The position numbers were made by a program, and so were the translations under genes. Under the pieces are notes generated by a model, which ran no database searches, was not told the origin of the DNA, and saw only the letters and a program-made list of their open reading frames with translations. A DNA stretch of 64,000 bases from Xanthobacteraceae bacterium (GTDB lineage: Bacteria; Pseudomonadota; Alphaproteobacteria; Rhizobiales; Xanthobacteraceae): contig JALHRD010000011.1 in NCBI GenBank assembly GCA_022841625.1, positions 88,280 to 152,279 of the forward strand, in the 5' to 3' direction. Of this stretch, positions 63,695-64,000 are shown one piece after another; the first letter of the stretch is position 1, and every line of letters starts with the position of its first letter.

Positions 63695-63777
63695 ATGTGC
63701 GAACCGATCTGCCAAAGTCGGCTCGCATCTTGCCGCTCAAATCGCACGTTACAAGGTGGGAACAGAGAACCGCTTAC

Positions 63778-63785
63778 GATGAAAC
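63778..63785. repeat. Right 8-bp target-site duplication
   Basis: GATGAAAC, matching 60526-60533. Because it includes ATGAAAC, the start codon of the interrupted gene is regenerated here. Confidence 0.95.
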
Positions 63786-64000
63786 CGGTTCGACATCGTT
63801 TCAGCGTTTCTGGCGGTATTGTTGCAACAGTAGTGCTCTCAAGCGGAACGGCGTTTGCATTGCCACTATCAATTGGTGGCACCGGTGCCGTCGCGGGGTT
63901 GGTAGGAATTAAGGGTGGCGTAGTCTCCGGGGTGTTCAACCTCGAATCATCCGGCGTTGAAGCGCCGGACTGGAGACCACGCCATGACAAGGCATACCAC
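63779..64000 (+). CDS. Secreted protein of unknown function, start region interrupted by IS66 (partial)
   Basis: The first 74 residues are seen; the gene runs off the window. It opens MKPVRHRFSVSGGIVATVVL with cleavage near TAFA-LPL, a clear signal peptide, followed by a Gly-rich stretch (SIGGTGAVAGLVGIKGG). The native ribosome site (AAGGAG at about 60513) is now 3.2 kb away on the other side of the IS. The new upstream sequence has only AGAG, spaced about 14 bases, so expression is probably reduced. The N-terminal part matches no family I know. Confidence 0.7.
   Translation, partial: MKPVRHRFSVSGGIVATVVLSSGTAFALPLSIGGTGAVAGLVGIKGGVVSGVFNLESSGVEAPDWRPRHDKAYH

Larger units (their letters stand above)
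60534..63777 (-). mobile_element. Complete IS66-family insertion sequence
   Basis: A 3244-base element. Its ends are inverted repeats: the left starts GTAAGCGGTCCTTTGGCCCC and the right (reversed) GTAAGCGGTTCTCTGTTCCC, 18 of the first 22 bases matching. It is bounded by a perfect GATGAAAC duplication, the 8-base size typical of the family. It carries tnpA, tnpB, tnpC and a UPF0149 passenger, all read leftwards and overlapping or close. All transposition genes are intact, so it may be active. The insertion is recent enough that the duplication is unchanged. Confidence 0.95.

Noticed and set aside
63715..63777. Longer TnpA start at 63715 (TTG)
   Set aside because: ATG at 63694 fits the usual start better; difference is only seven residues.
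1..64000. CRISPR array, rRNA operon or plasmid origin
   Set aside because: No regularly spaced repeats, no 16S/23S sequence and no iteron or replication gene were seen.

Overview
The window is 64 kb of GC-rich DNA from an alphaproteobacterium, most likely order Hyphomicrobiales and close to the Bradyrhizobium/Rhodopseudomonas/Pseudolabrys group. This placement is inferred from gene content: a pdxH, RT0821-type surface protein, DnaJ, fabI, phosphatase, aroC, ribB order; TIGR02301, DUF2339 and DUF1194 proteins; several orphan Bug/TctC-type binding proteins; FixK/FNR-like boxes; and an IS66 element with a UPF0149 passenger. There is no rRNA operon and no CRISPR array. Two tRNAs are present, Pro(CGG) and Gln(TTG).

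Layout. 0-1.7 kb: a FitA/PIN toxin-antitoxin pair, then decayed DNA with a transporter fragment and short repeats. 1.7-30 kb: a mixed housekeeping region holding an acryloyl-CoA reductase-like enzyme, a LysR regulator, a giant DUF2339 membrane protein, two NUDIX proteins, three orphan tripartite-tricarboxylate binding proteins, the ygfZ-tag-HD operon, a dihydroorotase, a tandem-receiver response regulator, a SRAP protein, a D-2-hydroxyacid dehydrogenase, Sua5, a phosphatase, a metallo-beta-lactamase-fold hydrolase, a sarcosine-oxidase-like enzyme, an epimerase, an extensin-like protein and an L,D-transpeptidase. 30-45 kb: CorA, PdxH, a surface lipoprotein, DnaJ, an ECF sigma/anti-sigma pair, FabI, a phosphatase, AroC, RibB, alanine dehydrogenase, a VWA protein, an RNA methyltransferase, MATE, TlyA and PilZ. 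45-53 kb: pirin, an SbmA/BacA-like ABC protein, a histone-deacetylase-like, xseB, E2-like operon and an acyl-CoA dehydrogenase.

53.5-60.4 kb is the most distinctive part. It holds an alginate-export-type porin, cyclopropane fatty acid synthase, a formate/nitrite channel, a universal stress protein, a 40-residue peptide gene with a strong ribosome site, a small membrane protein, a ribosome-hibernation/cold-shock fusion and a broken mgtE. Four perfect TTGA-N6-TCAA palindromes lie upstream of four of its transcription units. I read this as a low-oxygen/dormancy regulon under an FNR/FixK-type regulator; no such regulator is encoded in the window.

60.5-63.8 kb is a complete IS66-family element (60534-63777) with matching ends and a perfect 8-bp target duplication. 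It inserted at the start codon of a secreted-protein gene, and because the duplication contains ATG the reading frame survives while its native ribosome site is displaced. Other signs of rearrangement are a toxin-antitoxin remnant inserted at the 5' end of a NUDIX gene with a 37-bp duplication of that gene's leader and start codon, and dispersed palindromic repeats near 21.9 kb and 36.3 kb.
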